DNA from: Paramecium tetraurelia
Lineage: Eukaryota > Ciliophora > Oligohymenophorea > Peniculida > Parameciidae
DNA: 64,000 bases
Direction of reading: 5' to 3'
Assembly (NCBI RefSeq): GCF_000165425.1
Contig: NW_001799466.1
Span: forward strand, 186,001 to 250,000
Shown: one piece after another, positions 1-9,981 of the stretch
Position numbering within the stretch: the stretch's first letter is position 1
Layout: each line of letters starts with the position of its first letter
The notes under the pieces: model-generated
Told to the model about the DNA's origin: nothing
The model's database searches: none
The model's input: only the letters and a program-made list of their open reading frames with translations
Program-made: the position numbers and the translations under genes

Positions 1-213
1 ATTAAAATTGGTCACATTGATCTTGCAAATAATGAACATCCTAAAATCACTGTGGATTCTGTTCCAAAATTAGTGTTGTACTTAGCTGCTGATAAAAAGG
101 CACCAAAAGAATATTTAAAGAGCTCAAACCTAGTTATTCCTGAACTTAAAGCTTGGTTGGATTATTATATTGGAGATGGTATTGCATATAAAAAAGAAAA
201 AACTGATTTATGA
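1..213 (+). CDS. Thioredoxin-fold/PDI-like protein, C-terminal end (5' truncated by window)
   Basis: Frame 1 is open from the first base to TGA at 211-213, giving the last 70 residues of a protein. The peptide has the order usual at the end of a thioredoxin fold: IGHIDLANNE, then a cis-proline-type strand turn VPKLVLYLAAD, then a final helix ELKAWLDYYIGDG and a short Lys-rich tail. This resembles the C-terminal half of a protein disulfide isomerase thioredoxin domain. The CxxC site, if present, lies upstream of the window, so catalytic activity cannot be judged. No KDEL-type retention signal is visible at the end. The family call rests on strand order only and is moderate. Confidence 0.5.
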   Translation: MKIGHIDLANNEHPKITVDSVPKLVLYLAADKKAPKEYLKSSNLVIPELKAWLDYYIGDGIAYKKEKTDL

Positions 214-369
214 TTATCTCTTGTGTTTATAAAATATTATGTAATTTATGTTGAAAAAAAAAAATACTCTTAATGAAAATTTAAGAAATTAAAAAGATCC
301 TAAGGTTTGGAAATCATATGCTGATTTTGCAAATAATTTTAATAGAAATATATATTTAACTTGTAAAAT

Positions 370-1890
370 TCATCCTTCAGTATTTATTCTTCTTATTCTT
401 TTTTTCAAATTTTAAGGAATTCTTTAGGCCTGACTAAAAGTAAATTATTGCAAGTTATTGTCAAGAAAAGGGGTGATTTAATCAAATTCAGTCAAAGCTA
501 TGTTATTTTTAGATAGATCTGTTTCTAATTAAATATTCTTTTTCGCACTAGCACTTCTATTTTTTTATTTTAGTTGAATTGGAAGTTTTGAATTATTTAT
601 TATCAATTATGTTAATTCATCTTTTGGAGTCTATTATTAAACAGACTTCTTCATATACCCAAAATCAAATTTTGTTTTTTTTGGAGAGTCATGAAATGAA
701 TTTGAATCATTATTTGCTTTTTTAGTCGATAATGAATTCTTGATACATATTTGATTTAGATTATCTGGTTTTTCAATTTAGATTTTTAAATTTTCTGTTT
801 TTGCACTCTCATAATTTAATCTCAATTATTCAGTTTATTAATTCAGAATAAATACTGTTTACCTTGCATTTGATAATTCTTTCTAGACTTCCTCATTTTA
901 CAGTTTGAATCTTTTTAAATCTTGAACTTCCCTTCGATATTTAAAGAGATATCCTTTTTATGATCCTATTCTTTGTTCTGATTATTGTAAATCAACTAGT
1001 CTTTGAAAATGAGTTGATTTCCAATACTTAACTTGATCATTAAGGTCAAAGTTTTTTTAGTTTTATATTTCATAAAGATCCTTATACTTGTCGACTTAGC
1101 TTGATAATTAATTGGTTAATTCAATTAAATCTTTATTTGCTTTAATAATATTTATTTCTTATAATTTTAATTAGTTTATTTCTTTTTCATAATTTGATTT
1201 AACTTCTTCAAAGGATTATTACAATTTAACATACTTTTTATTTAGTTCCTCTAAATTCAGTTTAAGATCACTATTAATTTTAATCTAGTTTTGTAGACTT
1301 TCTTTTAAGTGATTGTTTTCCTTTTCTAAATTATTAATAGTTTCTTCAAGCTTTTTATTCAATTGTATAAATGTAGTCTATGATGTATAATGAGTTCTTA
1401 GTTTAATAATTTCTTATTCTTAAATTTGTATGGTTTACTCCGAACTCTTAAGTCTTTATTCCTTATCATGTAAGATACCCTTGGAATTCTTACACTCCAG
1501 CCATAATTTCAGATACTCCTATTTATATACATTACCTAATTGACTGGAGATATTGTCTAATATTTCTTTGAAAAGTCTTTTGAATCTTTGATTCACATTT
1601 TGAATTTCAACAAAATTTGCAGATCTAACAGCTTCAATTACTTTTTCGTGACTAATAACCTATGCCTTAACTCAAGTGATATATTAAACCATACATTCAA
1701 CCATCTCTTTAGCTCCTTTTTATGAACTGGTTCTTTCACATTCTTACAAACAATCCTGTGTCAACACTTGGAATTGTGAATTATATTTATCGATATTGAA
1801 CACTAATTAAGTCTTATTATTTATATCCTTATCTATGATTTTTTTGATATTTTGGTCGTCTTAATTAAAGTCCAATAAAGTGTTTTACAT
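370..1890 (-). CDS. Coiled-coil protein, unrecognised
   Basis: Reading TAA/TAG as Gln gives about 496 residues ending at TGA (370-372). Residues from about 90 to 360 are rich in Glu, Lys, Gln and Leu in heptad-like order, so a long coiled coil is likely, followed by a Ser/Asn/Lys-rich tail. The frame contains one TGA, removed by a 30-nt GT-AG intron at 1660-1689 that starts GTTT rather than the usual GTA. With it removed the CDS is an exact multiple of three. The start at 1890 is the only upstream in-frame ATG that keeps the first exon. It lies just 17 bp from the ATG of the divergent gene at 1908. No family is recognised; a cytoskeletal or basal-body role would be a guess. Confidence 0.7.
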
Positions 1891-1907
1891 TATTAATATT
1901 TATAAGA

Positions 1908-2144
1908 ATGAATTTTGATTATAAGAATACTTTTTTAAGAAACACTCCATATAAAATTGAACCAGCCAGACCTAAGCCTTTGTTATCATCAGCAAGAAAT
2001 GTTTTAGGGGAGTATTCAAATGTTTCCTACTGGAAATTTGATAATTTTACTCATTAGAAATCCTATGTAGACACTACCTTCAATCGATATTAACCATCCT
2101 TTAACGCCTATGCTAAGATCCTACCCCCAGACATTTTAGATTGA
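1908..2144 (+). CDS. Small conserved-looking protein, unrecognised
   Basis: An intronless 78-residue ORF (MNFDYKNTFLRN...) ending at TGA 2142-2144. It is rich in Tyr, Asn, Pro and Arg, has no signal peptide or membrane segment, and uses TAG and TAA as Gln once each. The even codon use, with few long A/T runs compared with the flanks, suggests real coding sequence. It is divergent from the coiled-coil gene with only 17 bp between the two ATGs, so both promoters must overlap coding sequence or one start is wrong. No family is recognised. Short proteins of this composition are common among ciliary inner proteins, but nothing here proves that. Confidence 0.55.
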
Positions 2145-2460
2145 TAAATATAACATATCCTTTTCTTATTTTGAATTAATATATTATATATATAATCTTT
2201 GCTATTAATTTCAGAATAGAATTATATTCGAACATAAATTAATTCACTTCAGATTCATGGAACTTAATTCTAATATGTAGTTATGTTCTGGGTAATAGAT
2301 TTCTAAGAACCCTGCCGTAATTGTTAATATTAGCCTCAATTCTGTTAGTAATTTATCCAAAAATATATAATAATGACGTGAATAATTTAAAATATTCAAT
2401 TATTGTTGGAGGAATAATTATATAATAAATAATATAGTTTAATATTTGGTAAATATTATT
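2145..2460. other. Convergent 3' intergenic region with an open minus-strand frame
   Basis: About 316 bp between the 3' ends of the small gene and the heat shock factor. It is strongly AT-rich. One minus-strand frame stays open from about 2440 down to a TGA at 2080-2082 and contains a protein-like stretch (RIEANINNYGRVLRN, then LLPRTQLHIRIKFHE). No start codon or intron joins it to a gene, so it may be a relic exon or chance. Confidence 0.4.
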
Positions 2461-3559
2461 TCAAATTCCATTTAAATCTGATTTCAATTATTGTTATTAA
2501 GGTTCTCTAAAAGAATTACTCTAAAAACTTTGATTGGTATCTTAAAAGAATAACAATAATATAAATTTTACCCTCTTTACTCGAATTGTTATTATTTTCA
2601 TTATCATTATTCAATTCATCTTTATCACTTCGATTACTTTTAGTAGTTTGAGTTTGTTGGGTAGAGTTAGTAAATGGATATTGAACTAATACAAATATAA
2701 TGGTATTGCTACAATGATATTATTATTCGGGTTATGATTTAGATACATTGGACAAGACTTGGAGAAGTAAGTCATTACAAAAGGAATTCTAATTCTTGAT
2801 AATGCTTAATTCTCTAATTTATTGTCTTGAGGAGTCAATCAAAGTTGAAAGACTAGATTAAAACTAAGAATTATATTAACAATTTTAACTTAGTCAAATT
2901 GTTAATAAAAATAAATGAGTTCTTTTTATATTTATTCTATGTCCATCTTCAATTCTGAGTAGTTGGAATTTAATTGATTAACTTCTTTCTTTGCTTTATT
3001 CTGCAATTTCAGATAATGATATTTGTGAATAATGCTGTTTTTTCTCATGATTTTGTACAAAAGATCTCTATTTTAATCAGATTCAGTACTCTCTTCCTTT
3101 TAAAAAATAATGATGACTGAACTGATTCTAATTATTGACATTTCTTATCTTCTTGAAACCATACATGTTCAATTGTCTTATAAAGGAACTAAAGTTTTAA
3201 TGCTTAAATTGTTTTGGCAACACATAATCACTGAATCCGTTCTAATCCTTGACTACAAAGGCATTTCCAGCACTATTAAATGAGATGATATCTTCAAATT
3301 CTGGATTCTAATTATTTAGTTTATATTAAATTTATTAATATATTGTTTCATATTGTAATTTTCCAGAATTTAATTCTCAAATCATTATATTTGATTCACA
3401 AATTAAAGCTCTGAATTATAAGGGAATGAGTGTTGACTTACATACCATAACCATTGAGTATGTTTTTAAGAGAAAACTCGAAATTCCTCTGCGAGTAGGT
3501 GGAAATGTTGAATGGTTATCTCTTTAAGCATTATGGCAATTATTGTTCTTCTAATTCAT
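2461..3559 (-). CDS. HSF: Heat shock transcription factor
   Basis: The HSF DNA-binding domain lies at residues about 28-130. Exon 1 encodes SSFLLKTYSMVM; after splicing follow NPEFEDIISF, FVVKDQNGFSDYVLP, FKHQNFSSFIRQ and LNMYGFKKI, the hallmark recognition-helix block. A coiled-coil stretch and an Asn/Gln/Ser-rich tail follow, as in other HSFs. Introns are 3308-3445 (138 nt, unusually long), 2864-2889 and 2541-2571. Start is ATG at 3559; stop 2461-2463. The frame fails by one base near 3098-3101, where the sense strand has AAAA and AAA would keep the frame (HYFLKEEST). With that single base discounted the exons sum to 301 codons. Nuclear, sequence-specific activator of stress genes by family; targets are unknown. 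Confidence 0.85.
3308..3445 (-). other. Unusually long intron of the HSF gene
   Basis: Removing these 138 nt (GTATG...ATTAG on the sense strand) joins ...KTYSMVM to NPEFEDIISF exactly as in the HSF domain. Every other intron modelled in the window is 19-35 nt. A canonical-looking 31-nt GTAAGT...TTCAG unit lies inside its 5' part, so a composite arrangement is possible. Confidence 0.65.
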
Positions 3560-3711
3560 TAAAATTAATATATAATAATATCGATTTGATTAATTTATGC
3601 AAGAATATCGATAATAATTGTATTTGCGTTCTCGGAGTTCAAACAAGTCATCCGTACATATAATTCATTTTAAATATATATACACATTTTATAAATAATT
3701 TATATATAGAT

Positions 3712-4809
3712 ATGCTTAATCGTGCTATTAACTTAGGATTCCGGAAAGCATTGCCCCAATTCACATTCTCTTCAAGAAGTAGCCAACTTAACTTTAACCT
3801 CTAGATGGCCCATATAATCCCAACAGATACAGACACTACTTGAACCCAAACTTCTTCCAATCCAATAAGGAAATTGCTGACATTGCCAAATCGTAGCAAG
3901 TCCCTCTACCAGGTATTTTCAATTCATTAATCCTTCAGTTCGTAACGTCAGACATGTCAACCCAGTCAGATAATCTGGTCCCCTTCCTCCTTATGATGGA
4001 CCTTATACGTATTTTTATCCTTCATATTCTCCTTTAGAATGGAAGACGTAAGAGCTGTTTGGCAGAATACTTCCATCGGTAGACAAGGAACATGGAGTTG
4101 TTAGATGGATCCCGATGAAATCATGAGAAGAGTCCCAGGTGTCTTACTCATTCTATTTTATAGGAATAACAAGAAGAGAAGTTGAAAAGATCCTCAACAT
4201 GGGATTATCACCATAAGAATAGGTTGATTTTGCATATTTGGTTTATAACTGTGGATTTGATGTCGATTATGTTCCAAACAGTGTATATGTTGCAAGATAA
4301 GTTGTTACAAATTCAAAAGGAGAAAAAGTTGAAATCCTCTGGAATGTCCAAGTCCTTGAAGATTTAGCCAAATTGCCTGTTGGTTTTGCTCCTGTGAGGG
4401 AATTGATTGATTACCATTGGGAAATTTTCCTTTGGTCAGATCCAATGATCAAACCAACAGGTGATTTGGATCTTGGTGTTCCTAACACTTGGTTCGAATA
4501 TGAATGCGAATGTAACTATTTCCTTTTACATCTTCTAAAGGGGGAGGTGAAATGGTTGGAATCGAGGATTAATTCAATATCCCAGAAAGCGATAGAGTAT
4601 TCCCATCTCCAAGAAATCCCAATTGCAGAAGAGAATTATGGAAGTCTTAGGATGATATCCAAGAATAATTAGAAATGGAAGGTAAGCCACATTGAATAAA
4701 TCTTTTAGATGAAAATTGGTATCCTAAAGGAACCTCATATAATATCTATCAATAAGCAGACTATAAAAAAGTAACTAAATCAGATAGCACATTTTAAGAA
4801 AAGATATGA
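3712..4809 (+). CDS. Predicted mitochondrial protein, unrecognised
   Basis: Seven exons give about 311 residues. Introns are 3779-3804, 3913-3938, 4009-4037, 4139-4163, 4512-4540 and 4682-4708 (25-29 nt). The N-terminus MLNRAINLGFRKALPQF is basic and amphipathic with no acidic residues, a typical mitochondrial presequence. The mature part is soluble and acidic, rich in Trp, Tyr and Pro, with conserved-looking blocks such as GPYTMEDVRAVWQN, QEQVDFAYLVYNCGFDV and YECEWGGEMVGIED. No membrane segment is seen. I do not recognise the family; a ciliate-specific subunit of a respiratory complex or mitoribosome would fit but is inference. ATG 3712 is chosen because it begins the presequence and precedes an in-frame intron chain. 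It is divergent from HSF with 152 bp between starts. Confidence 0.75.
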
Positions 4810-5177
4810 TCATTTAAACATATTAATCAAATTATATTATCAAGATGGCATTTTAGTTTTTTTTTTTACAAAATTTATATCAAAATCATCTAATTACAAT
4901 TCAAACTCTTAAGGTAGTAACTTAAAATCATTAAATTATTACAAAAATAAGTACAATTTTATATATATAAATTATTATTATTAATTACCATTTCGATAAA
5001 ATTATAGAGAAAAGAAGCTAAAATATCTTTAAAATTTTTAGGTTTAAAATGATATATGATGTAAATCAAATTCATCTCATCATTTTACTAGATAAAAAGG
5101 AATAATAAATTAATTGTTGAACAAAGAATTTCAGAATTATCCAAATATTATATATAATTGATATATATTCACATAAC
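4810..5177. other. Intergenic, convergent; nothing recognised
   Basis: About 370 bp of very AT-rich sequence between two converging genes. TGA codons occur in all frames and no RNA-like structure or repeat is evident. Confidence 0.5.
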
Positions 5178-6238
5178 TCAAATAATGAAAAAGCTCATTA
5201 TTAAACACTTTAGATATTTTGAAACTACTAATGGATATTTACTTAATCTAAAGAATAAATAAAAAATTTTACTTGGAATTGGCATATTTGTTATCTTTAG
5301 AAAATTAGTGTAATGTATTTATTATATTTATGAGAGGGAGGAGTGCAAAGTTATGTATTCATTGAAATCAACTTATTAATTATTTAACCATTTTTTTAAC
5401 ATTGCTATAATTTTAATTTTTTCTTGCATTTTGTCAATATCTGATTTGAGTTTAGACATAAGATTTTTCTTGATTTCACAGGAAATGGATAAAGGAGATG
5501 AAGAATTCTCTAGTATTTCAGATGCTTATTTATAATCCACCATAGGTTTTGGCTTTATCAAAGGATTCATAGATTTATTGAGCAAATTGGTATTGAGATC
5601 TGGTTAAGATTGGGTTTGATTTGTCTAAAAAGACAAAGCATTTAGATTCCATAAGTTTCCTATCTAAAAATCACCAAAAGTGATTTAATCTAAACCTGAG
5701 AACTTATTCTCTAATTTATCTGAAAATTCTTTATTCTGAGATTTGCATTGCCTATATTTGGCTAACTAGGTTCTATATGTAGATTAAGACAATTTTAGTT
5801 TCTTTCCGCTACTTATAAGGTTATCTATTAAATCAATGTTATCGGCTATGAAATCACTAAACCCATCTTCTTCTGATATAAAAACATGCCTCTTCCTTAT
5901 GGTTATTTTTTATAGTATACTTGCAATGTTCTTAGAAGCAATTACCTAAGAAATTATAATGCGCACAGGTATATGAATGTTTGTTTGTCAAGTTCTTTAG
6001 ATCTAGATTGCTTTTACTAACTTTCTTGAATGAACTCTTATTGCCATTGATGTTCCTGTTACTATTGTGTTCACTCTATCAAAATTAAGTCTGAATTAAT
6101 TACAGAACACAAATGTTGGGATGTGTAGCTACAATCACTTTGTTCTTATACTCCTAAACCTTTAGAAACCAATTCTTGAGTCATATGATTGGTAGGTTTA
6201 GATGTCAATAAATCGCTGTCCTACTAATGAAAGTCCAT
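5178..6238 (-). CDS. CCCH zinc-finger protein
   Basis: About 335 residues. A single CCCH finger of spacing C-x8-C-x4-C-x3-H (CAHYNFLGNC, FQEHCKKRH) lies near residue 100. The finger only forms when the 25-nt intron 5896-5920 is removed, which places KKRH directly after the third Cys; this is strong support for the splice. A second intron is 6076-6103 (28 nt). The N-terminus is Ser/Asn/Gln-rich. The C-terminal two-thirds is acidic then Lys-rich with coiled-coil character. CCCH fingers usually bind single-stranded RNA, so a role in mRNA or small-RNA metabolism is likely by family; the target is unknown. The last ~40 codons before TGA 5178-5180 are AT-rich and hydrophobic and may be partly non-coding if another intron was missed. 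Confidence 0.75.
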
Positions 6239-7448
6239 ATCTATAATTAAATATGCTTTTTTTCTTTTTAAATTTCCCCCCCTTCAAGTCCCAAGATTTA
6301 AAAATGTGTACAATATTACAATAAAATCAAATTTCAAAGCACCGTCTTAATCAAAATAAAATTAAAGAGTTAAAAATACTTTATAACAATGACATATTTT
6401 TAAGATTTTTATATAAAAATAATATAATTACTCTATATGACATTGCATTGTATTAATAAAAAGTTTATTATTAATTCGATTGCAATTCCAAATTATCATA
6501 AATGTACTATTGGTGCAACTGATACTGGAGCACTTTACTTTTATTAACTTTGAAGTAATTCTCTTAGAAAATAGCAATCAGTCATAACAAAAGAGACATA
6601 TGACAATCATAAATGATGAGATAAAATACTCTTACACAAAAAGCATATATAAGTTTCCGATTTTCAAGAAGTCAATAGAATAATGTATGCGCATTCAAAG
6701 GAGTTTAAATTTTGAAGTTGCTAATAAATTATATTAAGTTCACCTGCTGTCTTTAATGTCGCAAAATCAAGTTGGAGATACAAATTTAAGCATTATTTTG
6801 GAATAGTATCATTTATTAGTTATTCTTACAATAATCCTTTTAACACTCAAAACAATACTATTGAGTAATAACTAGTCTACTATAAGATAATGGAAATTGT
6901 AGGTATTCCAATCGATAAATGAGAATGCTTATACTTTAATATCAACTAAGGAGGTGAAAAAATCTCAAGTTTGCTTAAAATATGTCAGAATTTTAGAGCC
7001 ATAGGAATAACAGGAATTTTGTGTATATATTTTTAAACCAAGTTTAAAAAACAAAACATATTCATTTCAGTCAGCACTTAAATTTAAAGTATAAATTCAG
7101 AATTTTACTATTTCAATGTTATATCTGGTTGTGGTTAAATTAATGAGATACAAATGAACAATAAATAATTACTTTTTTTGATTCTATTCTAAGAAATTAC
7201 CATAAAATTATATACTACATCTCCTTATTACAGAATGTTAATTATTTAAAAAATAAAGTGTATTTGACAAAGGGGAACAGAGAATTTGAATAAATTTAAC
7301 ATAACACTATAGCTATCATCAGATATCAACATAATTTGTTATTAGAAATATATTGTTCTAATTGCAAATAGGTTATTACTATTCATAATAATTTATGCAG
7401 ATAAAAACTAGATATTGACATTAAGTTGCTTATGATATTTTATACATT
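6239..7448. other. Long intergenic region holding a possible gene relic
   Basis: About 1.2 kb between the starts and ends of two minus-strand genes. It is far longer than other gaps in this half of the window. It contains the protein-like plus-strand stretch described separately at 6460-7480. The flanks (6239-6450) hold only AT-rich sequence with a poly-C tract near 6280 and no feature I can name. Confidence 0.5.
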
Positions 7449-7480
7449 TCAAATCAAAGTTTTAATGATGTTTCTTCTCC
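6460..7480 (+). pseudogene. Possible degenerate protein-coding gene
   Basis: Two plus-strand frames look coding. One reads NPFNTQNNTIEQQ, LVYYKIMEIVGIPIDK, is cut by an in-frame TGA near 6927, and continues as ECLYFNINQGGEKI, SSLLKICQNFRAIG. A second frame stays open from about 6460 to a TGA near 7160, and a third open stretch follows from about 7230 (NKVYLTKGNREFEQ, LEIYCSNCKQ). No set of short GT-AG introns I tried joins these into one clean model. The pattern fits a decaying gene, as is common for duplicated genes in Paramecium after genome duplication. The family is not recognised. Chance open frames are possible because only TGA stops translation. Confidence 0.35.
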
Positions 7481-7834
7481 AATCTTTGAATTCTTACATT
7501 TTGTTATTGATTTCATTTTAATTAATAGTTTATTCCAATAAACATTCTATTAATTCTTCATCATTTTTATTTATACATTTCTATTTCATTCTTTCGTAAA
7601 GTTACTAATTTGTTCAATATTATTGTATACCTATTGTTATGTATTGTAATAGTCATTCAACTTATTTATGAAATCTTTCCTGAATTGTTTCTAGTCTTTA
7701 ACACAATTTCGAAATTCTAAGTTTTATTTTGAGTTGCATAATTTAACAATTCGATTGAGAACAGCTTTCAAACTAATATTTTGATTTGGATACTTCGAAT
7801 AAGAATTGCTCCTAAATGAAATTGGTATTGCCAT
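7449..7834 (-). CDS. Small coiled-coil protein, unrecognised
   Basis: Two exons joined over a 26-nt intron (7605-7630) give 119 residues and an exact codon count. The protein is basic and Asn/Gln/Lys-rich, with helical stretches such as FRKDFINKLNDYY, YERMKQKCINKN and EELIECLLEQT, suggesting a small helical bundle or coiled coil. Cys residues are scattered, not in a metal-binding pattern. No signal or membrane segment. The next minus-strand gene ends 194 bp upstream of its start. No family is recognised. Confidence 0.65.
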
Positions 7835-8028
7835 AATATTTATTTTTGATGATCTCGATATCCATAATTATTTTTAATATATTTATTTTTGTTCAAATAT
7901 ATATCAAAATTCATATTGATCAGTTTTGTATTCCTCCTCTTATTTGGGTTATCTGCCTCTTTTCATCAACAAAAGTTGCTTAGTACTCTGCAATTAGGCA
8001 GCTGTTTTGGGATGAATCCAAGATGGAA

Positions 8029-8366
8029 TCATTTTCTATACGATCCTATTGTAAACAATATCGATTACATATCCAAACCACCTGGAGGTCGCTTATTTAA
8101 TCTTTCTTGTCTAAATTTAAATTCTTCTTCAGCATAATTCATTAAATTCTTTTTTATTTTTTCAATTCTAAACTAATCGAACTCTCATACCTCTATTCTC
8201 GTGTTCTCTCACGTTTATGACCTTTAGGTTTTCTATGGTAAGGACTCAATTCTCTGTTTTTGGGTTGATCATAAATCCATGGGAGTCCATGAAAATAAAA
8301 TTATTTCCTCAAAAGCCCCTTGTATCTTCCAGAAATATCTGGGCCGAAGAATCTCCCATTTACCAT
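8029..8366 (-). CDS. Small basic protein, unrecognised (possible mitoribosomal type)
   Basis: Two exons (intron 8168-8190, 23 nt) give 104 residues. The sequence begins MVNGRFFGPDISGRYKG and has a Pro/His/Arg-rich middle (YHRKPKGHKRER), a Lys/Glu helix and a C-terminal RPPGGLDMQSILFTIG. Size, strong positive charge and a conserved-looking GLPWIYDQP block are typical of small mitochondrial ribosomal proteins, but I cannot assign one. The intron is needed, because without it the frame meets TGA shortly after. A 82-codon plus-strand frame across 7889-8137 is an antisense shadow. The neighbouring uL24m gene is a mitoribosomal protein, but proximity is weak evidence here. Confidence 0.65.
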
Positions 8367-8438
8367 CTTCTTACTAAAGCATGATCTAAATGATAAATAT
8401 GACAATCTAAGCCACATTATATTTATATAATAATTAAT

Positions 8439-9318
8439 TCAATTTAATAAAGCCAATTTCATTTCAATATTGCCGATTAACTTTTTAGTCTCATCCAATG
8501 ATTATTTCACTCCCTTATCATCGAGTTAAACCGTTGAAGAACTGTCAACTTTGGGGAATTGCTAAACATACCATGGACCAGTATTCGGAATCTCAATTTT
8601 GATTTAAACCTGCTCCTTTTACAATTCCTATCCTGTGTTGTATTCTTGTTCCCGAGTATAACCATCAAGTCTTTAAAGTGCCTTAATTGTATTGAAAATC
8701 ACATTCCTATAATTATTAAGATCGCAAATAGGATTTTTCTGATCCCCAGATGGACATTGTAGATAGAGTGTCCTCAATACTCTAATGCGATCTAAATACT
8801 CGATTGCCTTAACACTCTTGATGAAGTTGCCTTTAGCTTGTAAATTTTGAAGTGAGTACAACTCCCCCAAATCCAATTGAGTAATTTGATTATTGGAAAT
8901 ATTCAAAAAGGCAAGATCTTTCATAACCTTCAATGGAGAAATGTCACTTGGAATAGAAAGAAAACTTTACCTGATTGAATTGTTTTGAAGGTTCAATTAA
9001 ACTAGATGAATGCATTCTGTTAAACAATCAATATTGCCGATCTTTTAATTGCTTAGATCCAAGACAAATACGATATCGAGACCGAATTTATTGGATACTG
9101 TTTTAACAATTTCTAAATGGGTGAATATAGAGAATACATGAATTAAGTTTGCCTTGTAAATTGTAATTCTAAGTTTATTTGAGATCGCGTAGTTTTTCAA
9201 TATTTATTTCATTAACATTTGTGCCCAAGAGTTTACTCTAAATTTATTAGTTATTAGTCGTAGAACTCTTCTCAACCTGTTTGGTAGGTTTTTTATCATT
9301 TTTTTTATCATTATTCAT
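8439..9318 (-). CDS. Leucine-rich repeat protein
   Basis: Three exons (introns 9113-9137 and 8947-8970) give 276 residues. LRRs of the SDS22-like type run from about residue 85 to 180: VFVLDLSNQKI, LVQLNLQNNSI, LAFLNISNNQITQLDLG, LQNLQAKGNFI. They end in an LRR-cap-like segment (VLRTLYLQCPSGDQKNPICD, then YRNVIFNTIKAL and RLDG). The Asn-Pro-Ile-Cys and LDG motifs are typical of the capping region in ciliary and U2A'-like LRR proteins. The N-terminus is Lys-rich and the C-terminus helical. Likely a soluble scaffold; many single-array LRR proteins of this size are axonemal, which would suit a ciliate, but that is inference. It ends 72 bp from the basic-protein gene and starts 14 bp from the uL24m stop. 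Confidence 0.85.
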
Positions 9319-9332
9319 TATATATTTATTAT

Positions 9333-9937
9333 TCACTTATCAAACCATAATAATTGCTCCTTTCTCTCTTTCTCAGCAATGAACGATTCAAATTCAGCTT
9401 TAATTGCAGAAAAGTCTTCTCCTTTATAAGTGACTTATAAGGCAAGGGCAGGAGATGTATCCTTGATGCCATCCACTTTATTCCTGTGTCTATGTGCAGG
9501 GGACTTGGCAGGATCCAAAGCCTTTGGGATGATTGCTCCACTCAATTTTGATACTCTCACAGGTGTACCATCCTCCAAAAACCCTCTTTGAACCTAATTC
9601 TCTAGAGTATGTATACTTTGGTTGGTTTGCCTTTTTCAGGATCGATGAGTGCTATTTTACTTAGATGAATGGGTCTAGTGATTTATTGAATACCAGATCC
9701 TGAGGGATCATCTAGTTAGGCCTTTCTTTTGAATTTTTAGTTGATTCCTTGGACAAGGACTTCATTTGATTTACGATAAACTCTCAAAATAGTTCCTGTT
9801 TTTCCAGAATCCTTCCCTGAGACAACAACGACCTTGTCTCCTTTGATTACATTCCATTTTTCAAATGTGATTTACTTAGCAAATTGGGCAATGGGTGTCT
9901 GTCGATTTAGATAGAATGTAGAGAGTGCTTTTAACAT
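9333..9937 (-). CDS. Mitochondrial ribosomal protein uL24m
   Basis: 193 residues from two exons (intron 9594-9616, 23 nt). After a short basic presequence-like start ([15 protein letters not shown]) comes the KOW motif, [39 protein letters not shown], the RNA-binding hallmark of uL24. Then follow the conserved [19 protein letters not shown] block and [15 protein letters not shown]. The mitochondrial rather than cytosolic version is indicated by the bacterial-type KOW spacing and the presequence. It binds large-subunit rRNA early in assembly by family. Start 9937 is 44 bp from the divergent kinesin ATG. Confidence 0.92.
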
Positions 9938-9981
9938 AAATAATTAATTAACTATAACATTTTTTGTTTTTAAATTAAGCG

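Noticed and set aside
1660-1689. In-frame TGA in the coiled-coil gene read as selenocysteine
   Set aside because: A 30-nt GT-AG intron removes it and keeps the frame, which is the normal explanation here; no SECIS-like structure was noticed.
3308-3445. Retained internal eliminated sequence (IES) in HSF
   Set aside because: The ends are GT...AG and I see no TA-bounded TAYAG-type ends; an intron explains it better, so IES is kept only as a possibility to test.
7889-8137. 82-codon plus-strand ORF with a signal-peptide-like start
   Set aside because: It overlaps the minus-strand small basic protein gene, which has a clean two-exon model; the hydrophobic start lies in AT-rich intergenic DNA.
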